Shown: piece after piece, positions 52,421 to 61,705 of the stretch
Numbering within the stretch: the first letter of the stretch is position 1
How the letters are laid out: each line of letters begins with the position of its first letter
NCBI GenBank assembly: GCA_016717115.1
Contig: JADKGE010000003.1
Span: 248,001-312,000 of the forward strand
DNA: 64,000 nt
Origin: Actinomycetota bacterium
GTDB taxonomy: Bacteria > Actinomycetota > Actinomycetes > S36-B12
Reading direction: 5' to 3'
Position numbers and translations under genes: made by a program
Notes under the pieces: model-generated
Told to the model about the DNA's origin: nothing
Database searches by the model: none
What the model saw: the letters and a program-made list of their open reading frames with translations, nothing else

Positions 52421-54481
52421 TCAGGAGCCGGGCGGACCGCTGATGATGCCGAATCGCGCCATGAGGCCCAGGGTCTGGTCGTTGGCTGGGTCGAGATCCG
52501 CCACATCGATGCTCGGGGAGCCCCACTCGGCCAGCTGGCGCTCGATCGACCGCCGGGCCTTGTCCAGCTTCCGCGCCACCATGCGTCGCGTCGCCCACTC
52601 CTGCTCGCGGTGCCGCAGCGCCTCCTCGATGGCCTCGGCCTGCTCAGGGGTGCAGGGCAGCCCGAACGCCTGCTGCAGCCCGAGGCGGATGTCGATGCGG
52701 TAGTCGTGCCCGCGCCGCACGAACGTGCCGGGCTTGGACTGCATTCCGTTGAGCAGGTCGATGGTCGCCAGCACGAAGGACGTGATCGGACGGAACTTCG
52801 TCTCACGCGGAATCAGCGGAGGTCGTGTGGACGGTGCGCCCATCCACCACGGCGGCTGGAGCACCATGCGGAAGCTGTACTTGTTCACCGGGTCGTCGTG
52901 GTGGACGACCATGAGGTGCCGAGCCTGCCCGTCAGGCAGCGCGGACGCCTCGTCCGGCTGGCTCACGAGGACCAGCCGACCCTGGGGATCGACGGCGTGC
53001 GGGTCGTCACGCCAGGCGTTCCACAGCTGCGTGCGGAACGGCACCCCGAGGTAGAGACCGCCGGACACGTCGAGTGGGTCGAACTCGGGCAGGTAGGGCT
53101 CCCCCGCGTCGTTCATCGCGATGTCGAGCGCGACATTGGCGCCCAGGCTCTCGCCGACGAGCACGACGCGGGGCCGGTCCGGGACGGGCATGGTCGCCAG
53201 CCGGCGGTGGACCCCTTCGAGGACCAGGCGCGTGAGCTGCTCCGCCTCGATCGTGCGCGTGAGGGCGAGGGCGGACGGAACCAGCGCGTACTGCGGCACG
53301 ACGATGGCGCAGTCGCCCAGAGTGAGGTACTCGATGGCCTCCGCGATCGAGTAGTTGAAGTAGCCGACGCCGGTGGGCGATCCGATGCAGATCAGGCGGC
53401 GGTCGTAGGCGCCGCAGTCCTCCATGTCCTGCAGCGTCAGCCGTGCTCGCTCCTCGATGTCCTCGGCCGCCTCGTATCCCCCCACGACGCGCACCGGCTC
53501 GATGGCGGGCCGCTGCATGACCTCGGTGATCGCCTCGGGGGACAGGGCCATGAGGACGAAGCGACGGCCCTCCTTTCCGAGGGAGTCGAACGGCATCGTG
53601 CTGGCGGGCCCGGCCGACACGTGCGCTGATTGGGGAGGCGTGGGATACGCAGGCTCGACGATGTCGTCGCGGCGCTGCACCCGCCGGCTCACCTCGTTGA
53701 ACGCGGCCGCGCCGGCCACCCCCACACAGCCGAAGATGATGCTGTGGGCCAGCAGGGTGCCCATCGCACCGGACTCGGTGCCGAGCGCCTTGTCGATGCC
53801 CTTCTCGATCGCGTGGGCGGCGATCTGCTCCCCGGTGGTCGCGGCGGCGAAGCCGAGCCCCGACACCAGGCCGACCGCTCCGGCCTTCAGTGCTGTCGGC
53901 ACGCCGACTCCGGCCACGGCGTGGCGATCCGGAGCCACGATGCCGTACTTAGCCGCGCGCCGGCTGCGGCTGATCATGCTGAAGGCCACGACTGCGGCGC
54001 CCGTGGCGACCGACGGCAGGAGGGTGGTGTCGAGCCCGGGCTTGAGCCCGAGCTGACGGTGCAGCAGGCCGTCCCAGGCCACGGACGCGCCGCCCGCGAG
54101 CGCGGCGAATGACGTGATGCGGCCCGCGGTGGCCACGGCCGCGGCGGTGAAGGACTCCCCGGCCAGCGGATTGGCGATCGCCGACATCGTCATCCCGCCG
54201 ACGATGCCGGCACCGGCGATGACGAGATTGGCTCGTGGCCCGGGACGCTGACCGGGGATCGCGCCAAGCGCCTGCAGCGTGGCCCACGCCGTGGCCGTGA
54301 GCTCGTAGTGCGTGGCCGCGACGACGCCGGTCGCGATGGCCTGCTGCATGGGGTCGCGCGGCAGGAGCCCGCGGGCGAAGGTGCCACTGATCGACCACGA
54401 TGCGCCGGCGATGCCCGCCTGAACCGGGGCGTCGGTCGCCCAGCGGGTAAGCCAGCCGGCGCGGTTGGGCAGCAGGGACAT
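52421..54481 (-). CDS. Abhydrolase_9-type membrane alpha/beta hydrolase
   Basis: 686-residue protein with an N-terminal membrane domain of several Gly/Ala-rich helices (about 20-270) and a C-terminal alpha/beta hydrolase domain (about 290-600). The nucleophile elbow is VVLVGESLGANVALDIAM (Ser in GESLG), with FDPLDVSGGLYLGVPFRTQLWNAW downstream, as in the Abhydrolase_9 family. A coiled-coil-like tail (QAEAIEEALRHREQEWATRRMVARKLDKARRSIERQLAEWG) ends the protein. Probably a membrane-bound lipid or wax-type esterase. Confidence 0.85.
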   Translation of the reverse strand: MSLLPNRAGWLTRWATDAPVQAGIAGASWSISGTFARGLLPRDPMQQAIATGVVAATHYELTATAWATLQALGAIPGQRPGPRANLVIAGAGIVGGMTMSAIANPLAGESFTAAAVATAGRITSFAALAGGASVAWDGLLHRQLGLKPGLDTTLLPSVATGAAVVAFSMISRSRRAAKYGIVAPDRHAVAGVGVPTALKAGAVGLVSGLGFAAATTGEQIAAHAIEKGIDKALGTESGAMGTLLAHSIIFGCVGVAGAAAFNEVSRRVQRRDDIVEPAYPTPPQSAHVSAGPASTMPFDSLGKEGRRFVLMALSPEAITEVMQRPAIEPVRVVGGYEAAEDIEERARLTLQDMEDCGAYDRRLICIGSPTGVGYFNYSIAEAIEYLTLGDCAIVVPQYALVPSALALTRTIEAEQLTRLVLEGVHRRLATMPVPDRPRVVLVGESLGANVALDIAMNDAGEPYLPEFDPLDVSGGLYLGVPFRTQLWNAWRDDPHAVDPQGRLVLVSQPDEASALPDGQARHLMVVHHDDPVNKYSFRMVLQPPWWMGAPSTRPPLIPRETKFRPITSFVLATIDLLNGMQSKPGTFVRRGHDYRIDIRLGLQQAFGLPCTPEQAEAIEEALRHREQEWATRRMVARKLDKARRSIERQLAEWGSPSIDVADLDPANDQTLGLMARFGIISGPPGS

Positions 54482-54558
54482 GCGCAGATTGTGTCCTACG
54501 CGGTCTTGTGCCGTGACGGCAAAGGGTCAAGAGTGGCCGGGACATCGAGGAGGCGCGC

Positions 54559-55086
54559 GTGCAGGCCGCAGAGCTTCAGGCGCGTCAGGCGCCGATTAAG
54601 GACCACTACCGTGCCGATCCATCGGCCGCGCTCATCACGCTGCGCGCGACGGGCGAACTCGGCACGCAGAGCGCCTCGTGCTCCGTCGATGTGGGCCGCC
54701 GGCTGGTGGAGGCCGGACTCCACCCGGCAACCGGCGGCGACGGCACCATGGCCTGCTCGGGTGACATGCTCCTGCAGGCACTCGTGGCGTGCGCTGGGGT
54801 CACCCTCCGCTCGGTCGCGATCAACCGCGGACTGGACGTCGGCGGAACGGTCTCGGCCGACGGCGTTCTTGACTTCCGTGGGACCCTCGGCGTCGATCGC
54901 GAGGCGTCGGTCGGCTTCATCTCCATCGGCCTTGCGTTCGACCTTCAGACCGACGCCTCCGAGGAGGACGTCGTCGCGCTCATCAGGACGACGGAGCGGT
55001 ACTGCGTCGTCTATCAGACGCTGAAGGCGGGCACACCCGTGTCGGTCACCACCACGATGGGAGGGCCCGCCCAGGCCGAGCGGTAG
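54559..55086 (+). CDS. OsmC-like peroxiredoxin
   Basis: 175-residue OsmC-family protein. The peroxidatic Cys lies in VACAGVTLRSVA and the second Cys in TTERYCVVYQTL, the two-cysteine arrangement needed for hydroperoxide reduction. GTG start at 54559. Divergent from the Abhydrolase_9 gene. It would act on organic hydroperoxides; a role in peroxide stress is likely. Confidence 0.82.
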   Translation: MQAAELQARQAPIKDHYRADPSAALITLRATGELGTQSASCSVDVGRRLVEAGLHPATGGDGTMACSGDMLLQALVACAGVTLRSVAINRGLDVGGTVSADGVLDFRGTLGVDREASVGFISIGLAFDLQTDASEEDVVALIRTTERYCVVYQTLKAGTPVSVTTTMGGPAQAER

Positions 55087-55111
55087 GCGCAGCTCTGCTG
55101 GGTGACAGTCG

Positions 55112-55924
55112 TCACCGGCTCGTGTCGGCTGGGTTCAGGGCGGCCAAGGTCGTGAAGCCGTAGCCCTTGGCCCGCAGGGCCTCGATGACGGTCGGGAGTG
55201 CATCGGCGTCGAGGGTGGAGCCGTCCGTGGGGTGCTGCCCCACATGCATGAGGACGATCTCCCCGGGCCGCAGGCCGTCCATCACCCGGGCCACGACCGT
55301 GGCGACCGACTGCCCGCCCGACGTGCCCATCCACCCCGCGGTGTCGACGGTCCACTGGATGCAGGCGTAGCCCAGATCGTTCACGCGCCTGATGTCGTCG
55401 GGGGTATGCGCGCCGTACGGAAAGCGGAACCACGGCTTGGTGCCGCGGCCGGCCGCCGACCGCACGGCGTTCTCGGTCGTGCGCAGTTCCGTTCGAAGGC
55501 GGGCGCCCGACATCGAGGTGACCTTGCCGTGAGTGTCCGTGTGGTTGCCGAGCACGTGCCCGTTCCGAGCGATCCTGGCGACCTTCCTCGGGAATGCGCG
55601 GGCCCACCGACCGGTCAGGAAGAACGTGGCCGGGATCCCGCTCGCTTTGAGCGTTCGCAGGATCTTGCGGGCACCACCGGCGCCTCCTCCGGCATCGAAG
55701 GTGAGGGCGACGAGCTTCTCGCCAGTCGGAATCACGTCGAATGCCTTGCCGCGCAAGGCTTTCGGTAGGTCCTCCACAGGCAGTGAGGGCGCGGCGACGG
55801 TACGCACCGCCGCCGTCATCGGGGCGTCTGGGTCGAGCAGGGCGAAGGCCGACGGGGCGGACGTCACGACGAGCAGGCCGAGGACGGCGGCCAGCGCTGA
55901 CGCCACCCGACGCTGCCGACTCAC
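55112..55924 (-). CDS. Secreted polysaccharide deacetylase (NodB-like)
   Basis: 270-residue exported enzyme with an N-terminal signal (ALAAVLGLLVVTSAPSAFA). The carbohydrate esterase 4 motifs are LVALTFDAGGGAGGARKIL (catalytic and metal Asp), GHVLGNHTDTHGKVTSM (metal His pair), RTKPWFRFPYGAHTPDDI and GEIVLMHVGQHPTDGS. It would deacetylate N-acetylglucosamine in peptidoglycan or other polymers. The stop overlaps a small GGTGAC-AGTC-GTCACC hairpin shared with the convergent OsmC gene. Confidence 0.87.
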   Translation of the reverse strand: MSRQRRVASALAAVLGLLVVTSAPSAFALLDPDAPMTAAVRTVAAPSLPVEDLPKALRGKAFDVIPTGEKLVALTFDAGGGAGGARKILRTLKASGIPATFFLTGRWARAFPRKVARIARNGHVLGNHTDTHGKVTSMSGARLRTELRTTENAVRSAAGRGTKPWFRFPYGAHTPDDIRRVNDLGYACIQWTVDTAGWMGTSGGQSVATVVARVMDGLRPGEIVLMHVGQHPTDGSTLDADALPTVIEALRAKGYGFTTLAALNPADTSR

Positions 55925-55969
55925 GCCAAGAACGCTAGCCGCCGGCGCCCCGCGTCGTAGGGTCGTGGC

Positions 55970-56896
55970 GTGAAGTGGGTCGTGCGCGTCATCTCAGCCA
56001 TCGGTGTCCTCGTCGTCTCGTGGTGCGCCCTGACGGCATGGCCGGCGATCGTCCACGGGCATCCGCTCTACGGGGTCCTCCTGCTCCTGACGCTGCTCGT
56101 CGCGGTCGTCGCCGGATGGTGGACCTTCCGTGGACGGGCCCCTTGGCGGGGCTGGCGGCGCGTCGTGGCAGTGATCCTCGTCGTGCTGGCGCTGGGCTGG
56201 CTGGCGCTCATGGCCTGGCTGCGGCCCTTCACCGCCGTCGAGCCGGCACTGGCCGCGATGAGCTCGGACTCGGTCGTGACGGTGGCGGAGTCGACGTCCG
56301 AGATCGTGATGACGCCGAGCGGTGACGTGTCGCCGGTGGGCGTCTTCTTCCAGCCGGGCGCCAAGGTCGAGGCTCGCGCCTACGCGGCCGTGCTCAGGCC
56401 GTTGGCCGAGGCGGGCCACACGGTGGTCATCGCCAAGCAGCCCCTCGGCATTGCCTTTCTCTCGCTGGGCGCGTTCGAGTCGGCGAGGGATGCCAACCCG
56501 CAGATCGCGTCGTGGGTGGTGGGCGGGCATTCGCTGGGGGGCACCGTCGCCGCGATGGAGGCCGAGGCGCACGACTCCGACGCGATGGCGCCCGTGACCG
56601 GTCTCATGCTCTACGCGTCCTACCCGGCCTCCGACATGAGCACGTCCTTGGTCAGCGACGTCATCTCGATCTCCGGCACGAATGACGGGCTGGCCACGCC
56701 GGCGGACATCGACGCGTCCCGGGGCGACCTGCCCGCGGGCGCCGCCTTCCTACCCATCGACGGTGCCGTGCATGCGTTCTTCGGCGACTACGGCCCCCAG
56801 CCCGGTGACGGCACGCCCACGATCACGCACGATGCCGCGCGTGACCAGATCTCGGGCGCGTCGGTGGACTTCGCCGAACGGCTTTCGGCGCCGTGA
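55970..56896 (+). CDS. Alpha/beta hydrolase with membrane anchor
   Basis: 308-residue protein. Three N-terminal helices (about 5-80) precede a hydrolase domain (about 100-305) with nucleophile VVGGHSLGGTVAAM (Ser in GHSLG), a VFFQPGAKVEARAYAAVLRPLAEAGHTVVIAKQPLG segment and a C-terminal PIDGAVHAFFGDYG with the catalytic His. This matches the Abhydrolase_5 type. GTG start at 55970. Substrate unknown. Confidence 0.82.
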   Translation: MKWVVRVISAIGVLVVSWCALTAWPAIVHGHPLYGVLLLLTLLVAVVAGWWTFRGRAPWRGWRRVVAVILVVLALGWLALMAWLRPFTAVEPALAAMSSDSVVTVAESTSEIVMTPSGDVSPVGVFFQPGAKVEARAYAAVLRPLAEAGHTVVIAKQPLGIAFLSLGAFESARDANPQIASWVVGGHSLGGTVAAMEAEAHDSDAMAPVTGLMLYASYPASDMSTSLVSDVISISGTNDGLATPADIDASRGDLPAGAAFLPIDGAVHAFFGDYGPQPGDGTPTITHDAARDQISGASVDFAERLSAP

Positions 56897-56899
56897 GCG

Positions 56900-56936
56900 C
56901 CGCATCCCCCGGCCGACGTACGACCAGGGGATGCGG
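56900..56936. terminator. Bidirectional terminator
   Basis: CCGCATCCCC (56900-56909) and GGGGATGCGG (56927-56936) form a perfect 10-bp stem between convergent genes. Confidence 0.65.
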
Positions 56937-56948
56937 GGCTGCTGCGCG

Positions 56949-57197
56949 CTACCGAAGGGGCTGCGTCCGGACGTCGGCCGTGTCTTGGGCGACGCTTGCC
57001 AGGACCCGGTCGTTGCGCTGCTGCGCGAGGATCGACCCGGCCAGGCCGGCGAGTCCGAGGACCACCAGCACCAGCGGGAAGACGTACTGCGGCTCAAGGC
57101 GGACATCGGTGTAGGCGCCGATGCCGTAGGCGAGGGCCAGGCCCACGAACAGCAGGCCAGCGACGAACGAGAGCAGGTCGAACGGATGCTTACGCAC
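56949..57197 (-). CDS. Small two-helix membrane protein
   Basis: 82-residue protein with two hydrophobic helices (LLSFVAGLLFVGLALAYGIGAY and PLVLVVLGLAGLAGSILAQQ) and a short polar tail. GTG at 57197 overlaps the end of the PspC/LiaF-like gene by eight bases. It resembles small membrane proteins found with LiaF/PspC systems. Role unknown. Confidence 0.65.
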   Translation of the reverse strand: MRKHPFDLLSFVAGLLFVGLALAYGIGAYTDVRLEPQYVFPLVLVVLGLAGLAGSILAQQRNDRVLASVAQDTADVRTQPLR

Positions 57198-58518
57198 GGG
57201 AGACCTCCAGGTTTCCGACGGCGACATCGACGATGAGGTCGATGGTGGGGGCTGACTCGGGGACGATCCCCGGCAGTTCGGTGATGATCTGCCTGTCCTG
57301 ACCGCTCGTTCGAGGCAGGCCCTCGACGGTGATCTCGCCGAGTCCGTTGGTCGCGGTGACGAGAACCGTGACGCCTTCGGGTGCGATGACCCGCAGCTCG
57401 CCGACGTCGACGGAGGCCGAGACCGGGTAGGTCGCGGTGGAACCCGCCGGGAAGACGACGTCGGTCAGATCGAGTTCCGCATCGCCGATGCCGAGCCGGA
57501 ACGGGCCGGCGGCAGCGGCCGGGGTGGTCGGCGTCCAGACCCGCTCGCCGATGCCGTTACCGAGGCGGAGGTTCGAGGGCAGGAGAGCAACCAGCACGGT
57601 CACCATGAGAAGCGGCAGGGCGAGGGCGATGAGCCAGCGGGCGCGGCCGACGATCGTGCCGACGAGAAGGCCGAGGCCGAGCACGCCGACCCCGGCGGAC
57701 AGCACGACCACGGCCGGGATGTTCGCGACGCCGGCCATCGACAGCGCGCCGAGCGTGCCCATGGTGACCAGGGCCAGGCTCATGGTGGCGAGGCCGAGGT
57801 AGGAACGCTGCCGCGGCGCCGAGGGCGGCGTCGGTGTGGGCACCGGAGCGGCGTATCCGGGATAGCCGCCGTAGCCGCCGTAGGCGAAGCCGGCCGCGTC
57901 GGCAGCCGTGACGGTGTCCGCTGCCGTGGTCGACGTGAGGGCCACCGCGTCGTGGTCCGCTGCCGTCGGTGTGGTCGAGTCGGTGGGCGCACTGGCCGAC
58001 GGCGCCGATGGCACCGACGGGGGCGTCCAGGCGGCGGTGCCGGACGCGGGCCGGTTCGCGAGCCACAGCACGAGCCCGCCGACGATGAGGAGCAGGAGCA
58101 GGGAGCTCCCGCCTCCGAACCCCCACACGCCGTTCATCGGCCCGAAGCTGAGCAGGTTCACCAGGACGATCACGCCGAGGACGACCCCGCCGACGATGAG
58201 CACCGTGCGGGTCGTCGAGCCGGGCTGCCGGCCGCGCTCGATGAGCTTCTCCGCCTCGCTGCTGGGGTCACCCTCCTCGGGGATGAACAGCCAACCGAGG
58301 ACGTACAGCAGCAGCCCGCTGCCGCCGAAGATCGCGAGGATCACCAAGACGACGCGGACGATGACCGGGTCGATGCCGAGCCATCGGGCCACGCCGCCGG
58401 CGACGCCGGCCAGCACGCGGTCGGTGCGAACGCGGCGCAGCGGCGGCCGGGGTTCGATGGGGGTAGTGGGTGGTGGCGCGTAAGAGGCGCCGGGGACGGG
58501 ACCGGTGTTCTGTGTCAT
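57190..58518 (-). CDS. PspC-domain protein with LiaF-like C-terminus
   Basis: 442-residue membrane protein. A PspC domain (RVRTDRVLAGVAGGVARWLGIDPVIVRVVLVILAIFGGSGLLLYVLGWLFIPEEGD, about 28-85) is followed by an Ala/Pro/Thr-rich linker, further helices, and a C-terminal beta-helix-like LiaF/toastrack domain (FRLGIGDAELDLTDVVFPAGSTATYPVSASVDVGELRVIAPEGVTVLVTATNGLGEI). Such proteins sense cell-envelope stress and modulate a linked two-component system, here encoded divergently. ATG at 58518 has GGAGGG seven bases upstream. Confidence 0.85.
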   Translation of the reverse strand: MTQNTGPVPGASYAPPPTTPIEPRPPLRRVRTDRVLAGVAGGVARWLGIDPVIVRVVLVILAIFGGSGLLLYVLGWLFIPEEGDPSSEAEKLIERGRQPGSTTRTVLIVGGVVLGVIVLVNLLSFGPMNGVWGFGGGSSLLLLLIVGGLVLWLANRPASGTAAWTPPSVPSAPSASAPTDSTTPTAADHDAVALTSTTAADTVTAADAAGFAYGGYGGYPGYAAPVPTPTPPSAPRQRSYLGLATMSLALVTMGTLGALSMAGVANIPAVVVLSAGVGVLGLGLLVGTIVGRARWLIALALPLLMVTVLVALLPSNLRLGNGIGERVWTPTTPAAAAGPFRLGIGDAELDLTDVVFPAGSTATYPVSASVDVGELRVIAPEGVTVLVTATNGLGEITVEGLPRTSGQDRQIITELPGIVPESAPTIDLIVDVAVGNLEVSRA

Positions 58519-58573
58519 GCCTCCACCCTCCACGCCCCGAGGATGCCGCACATCGGGGATCAACCCCATTCGA

Positions 58574-58614
58574 CCCTGATCTTTCCCCCGAGAAGATCAG
58601 GGGGTCACCCTGAT
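58574..58614. promoter_or_regulatory. Triple CCCTGAT/ATCAGGG repeat in the divergent promoter
   Basis: CCCTGATCTT (58574-58583) and AAGATCAGGG (58593-58602) are exact inverted copies, and CCCTGAT recurs at 58608-58614. Three half sites in 41 bp between the PspC/LiaF-like gene and the kinase gene suit binding of a dimeric NarL-type response regulator, presumably the one encoded at 59881. Confidence 0.55.
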
Positions 58615-58648
58615 GCGTGAGCGGCGTGAAAGCGGGGATGATCGGGGC

Positions 58649-59884
58649 GTGAGCATCGCCACCGCCCCGCCCCGGGCGACTCGGCCCACCCGCGGACGGA
58701 TGGTGGCGGGAGTCGCCCGGGGCCTGGCCGACCACCTGCACCTGCCTGTGTGGCTGGTGCGCGTCGCCTTCGTGGTGATGGCCCTGGCGGGCGGCATGGG
58801 CATCGTGATGTACGCCGCGTTCTGGGCGGTGCTGCCCTTGGCCCCCGACGCCGCCGGCGACGCGACCAGCGAGGCAGATGTCGCTCGTGCGCGTTCGTCG
58901 GACTTCACCCGCCTTCTGGCGCTCGCCGGCGTCGTCATCGGCGTGGCGCTGCTCCTCGCCGCGATGGGCGTCAGCGCGATCGGTGGGGCGGTCGTCCCGA
59001 TCGTCATCGCCCTGGTGGGCGCCGCACTCGTCTGGCAGCAGGCCGACGACGACCAGCGGTCCACCTGGTCGGCGACCGCCGCACGGGCGGCCCGCGAGAC
59101 CGCCGGTACCACGGCCCAGGCCGGCCGATGGCGCATCGTCGTCGGGATCGGCCTCGTGGTGCTCGGACTCATCGGCCTTCTGGTCAGCCGCACCGGGCCC
59201 GCGGCCGCGGTGCAGGCACTGGCCACCGCCCTCCTCCTGCTGGCGGGCATCGGCCTGGTCGTGTTCCCGTGGGCCTACCGGCGGTGGCGCGAGCAGCAGG
59301 ACCAGCGTCGGGCCCTGATCCGATCGGAGGAACGTGCGGAGATCGCCGCCCACGTCCACGACTCCGTGCTGCAGACCCTCACGCTCATCCAGCGCAATGC
59401 CGCGGACCCGCGGGAGGTGGCCCGGCTGGCGCGCACCGAGGAGCGGGCCCTGCGATCGTGGCTGTACGCGCCCGAGGGGGATCCGTCGCGCACCTTCGCG
59501 GCCCGGCTCCTTCGCGATGCCGCCGAGGTCGAGGCCGCCTACTCGGCCACGCTCGACGTGGTCACCGTCGGCGACGGGACGATCGACGCGACTCTGGGAG
59601 CCCTGCTCGCCGCCACCCGTGAGGCCATGGTGAACGCGGCTCGCCATGGCGGTGGCATCGCCTCGGTCTACGCGGAGGTCGACGACACGTCGGCGGAGGT
59701 GTTCGTCCGCGATCGGGGCCCGGGCTTCGATCCCACCGCTGTCCCGGCGGACCGGCACGGGCTGCGCGATTCTGTCATCGGGCGCATGGAGCGCAACGGC
59801 GGCACGGTCGTGGTGGCCAGTACGGTCGGGAGCGGCACGGAGATCCGCCTGCGGATCGCCCGGCCCATGGAGGGAGGCGCGTGA
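58649..59884 (+). CDS. PspC-fused sensor histidine kinase (NarL/LiaS type)
   Basis: 411-residue kinase. A PspC domain (GVARGLADHLHLPVWLVRVAFVVMALAGGMGIVMYAAFWAVLPL) and four more helices precede a HisKA_3 dimerisation domain (ERAEIAAHVHDSVLQTLTLIQRNA, phospho-accepting His) and an HATPase_c domain (ATREAMVNAARHGG N-box, VFVRDRGPGFDP G-box). GTG at 58649 is chosen because the upstream ATG at 58613 lies within the operator repeats. Coupled by GTGA to the response regulator. Confidence 0.85.
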   Translation: MSIATAPPRATRPTRGRMVAGVARGLADHLHLPVWLVRVAFVVMALAGGMGIVMYAAFWAVLPLAPDAAGDATSEADVARARSSDFTRLLALAGVVIGVALLLAAMGVSAIGGAVVPIVIALVGAALVWQQADDDQRSTWSATAARAARETAGTTAQAGRWRIVVGIGLVVLGLIGLLVSRTGPAAAVQALATALLLLAGIGLVVFPWAYRRWREQQDQRRALIRSEERAEIAAHVHDSVLQTLTLIQRNAADPREVARLARTEERALRSWLYAPEGDPSRTFAARLLRDAAEVEAAYSATLDVVTVGDGTIDATLGALLAATREAMVNAARHGGGIASVYAEVDDTSAEVFVRDRGPGFDPTAVPADRHGLRDSVIGRMERNGGTVVVASTVGSGTEIRLRIARPMEGGA

Positions 59885-60522
59885 CCATGCAACGGCTGAC
59901 GGTGGTGCTGGTCGACGACCACGCCATGGTGCGGTCGGGCGTGCGCGCGGAACTCGGCGACGCCGTGGAGATCGTCGGCGAGGCGGGTGACGTCGACGAG
60001 GCCGTTCGGGTGATCCTGGCCACGAAACCCGACGTCGTCCTCCTTGACGTCCACCTGCCGGGCGGCGACGGGCGCTCCGTCCTCGACGCCTGCGTCGATC
60101 AGGTCCCGAACACCCGATTCCTCGCCCTCTCGGTGAGCGATGCCCCGGAGGACGTCGTCGCCGTCGTGCGTGGTGGGGCCCGCGGCTACGTGACCAAGAC
60201 CATCTCGGGTCCCGAGCTGCTCGACTCGGTGCGGCGCATCGCCGATGGCGATGCGGTCTTCTCGCCGCGACTGGCGGGGTTCGTCCTCGACGCCTTCACG
60301 GGCGGCGTGGCCGAGAGCGACGACGAGCTCGACCGGCTCACACCGCGAGAGCGCGAGGTCATGCGCCTCATCGCCCGCGGGTACACCTACCGCGAGGTCG
60401 CGGCCGAACTCGTCCTGTCGATCAAGACGGTCGAGACCCATGTCTCGGCCGTGCTGCGCAAGCTCCAGTTATCGGACCGCCACGAGCTGACCCGCTGGGC
60501 GTCGGCGCGGCGGATCATCTGA
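59881..60522 (+). CDS. NarL/LuxR-type response regulator
   Basis: 213-residue regulator: receiver domain with acidic VLVDDHAM and phospho-acceptor Asp56 (VVLLDVHLPGG), a conserved Lys in GYVTKTISG, and a LuxR-type HTH (LTPREREVMRLIARGYTYREVAAELVLSIKTVETHVSAVLRKL). The GTG overlaps the kinase stop. It should bind the repeats at 58574-58614 and control its own locus and the PspC/LiaF gene. Confidence 0.9.
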   Translation: MTMQRLTVVLVDDHAMVRSGVRAELGDAVEIVGEAGDVDEAVRVILATKPDVVLLDVHLPGGDGRSVLDACVDQVPNTRFLALSVSDAPEDVVAVVRGGARGYVTKTISGPELLDSVRRIADGDAVFSPRLAGFVLDAFTGGVAESDDELDRLTPREREVMRLIARGYTYREVAAELVLSIKTVETHVSAVLRKLQLSDRHELTRWASARRII

Positions 60523-60646
60523 GCACCGCGGGCGATGAGGGTGGGGCCGGCTCTCGATCCGCGCTGGATCGGGAAGCCCCGCCAGCGGTCCGCGATAATG
60601 CGAATGCCAACGACGAGGCGCGACGCGGGAAGGGATGGTCCGTCAC

Positions 60647-61621
60647 ATGCGGGCTGCGACATACGAGAGCACGGGAGCGGCCGCCGACGTCCTGCGGGTA
60701 CGAGACGTCGATCGTCCCGTGCCCGGACCCGGCCAGGTGCTAGTGCGCGTCGCGGTCTCGGCGATCAACCCCACGGACCTCAAGATCCGAAGTGGTGCGA
60801 CACCCCGGGACATCGACGTGTTCCAGGTGCCGCACATGGACGGAGCCGGCCTGGTCGAGGCCGTGGGGGAGGGTGTCGACGAGGCGCGCATCGGCCAGCG
60901 GGTCTGGCTCACCCTCGCCGCAGTCCAGAGCCGGTGGGGCACCGCCGCGCAGTACTCCGTCGTTCATGCCGACCGTGCGATGCCGTTGCCGGACGGCGCG
61001 TCGTTCGATCTCGGCGCGACCGTGGGCATCCCCGCGGTGACCGCCGCCCACTGCCTGTTCGGCGACGGCCCGATCGGCGGGCGTGACGTCCTCGTGGCCG
61101 GTGGGGCGGGCGCAGTCGGTAGGGCGGCCGTCGAGCTCGCCGCCTGGGCAGGCGCCCGGGTGGCCGCGACCGTGAGCGGACCGGAGAAGGCCCGGATCGC
61201 CGCGGACGCGGGCGCCGACCTGGTCGTGAACTACCGCGAGGCGGACGCCGTCCAGCGACTCCAGGAGTGGACGAACGGCGTCGACCGTGTCGTCGAGGTC
61301 GCGCTGGGTCCCAACCTGGACCTCGACCTGTCCGTGTCACGTCCGGGGACCGTGATCGTGACTTACGCCATCGACGGACCCGACCCGGTCATTCCGGTGC
61401 GGCGCTGCATGGTCGCCGGCGTCGCGCTGCGGTTCGTGCTGTTGTACACCGTCCCGCTCGAGGACTTCGCCGCTGCGGTCCGGATCGTGAACCAGGCGCT
61501 GTCCGCCGGCGCCCTCACTCTGCCGGCGATCACGCGCTTCCCGCTCGACCAGGTCGCGGCGGCGCACCAGGCTCAGGAATCCGGGGCCGTGGGCAGGGTG
61601 CTGGTCGACATCCCCGACTGA
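60647..61621 (+). CDS. NADPH:quinone reductase-like alcohol dehydrogenase
   Basis: 324-residue medium-chain dehydrogenase of the zinc-independent quinone oxidoreductase type. The N-terminal MRAATYESTGAAADVLRVRDVDRPVPGPGQVLVRVAVSAINPTDLKIRSG and the cofactor loop LVAGGAGAVGRAAVELAAWAGARVAAT are family-typical; there is no zinc-binding Cys/His set. ATG at 60647 starts the homology; an in-frame ATG at 60635 is an alternative. Stands alone. Confidence 0.85.
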   Translation: MRAATYESTGAAADVLRVRDVDRPVPGPGQVLVRVAVSAINPTDLKIRSGATPRDIDVFQVPHMDGAGLVEAVGEGVDEARIGQRVWLTLAAVQSRWGTAAQYSVVHADRAMPLPDGASFDLGATVGIPAVTAAHCLFGDGPIGGRDVLVAGGAGAVGRAAVELAAWAGARVAATVSGPEKARIAADAGADLVVNYREADAVQRLQEWTNGVDRVVEVALGPNLDLDLSVSRPGTVIVTYAIDGPDPVIPVRRCMVAGVALRFVLLYTVPLEDFAAAVRIVNQALSAGALTLPAITRFPLDQVAAAHQAQESGAVGRVLVDIPD

Positions 61622-61705
61622 CGCCGGCGCCGCTCCACCAGCGCCTTTCCCCCCGCGACGGGCGTTCGCGCGTCCTCACCCGCGCCGACCGAATACCCTG
61701 CCGCC

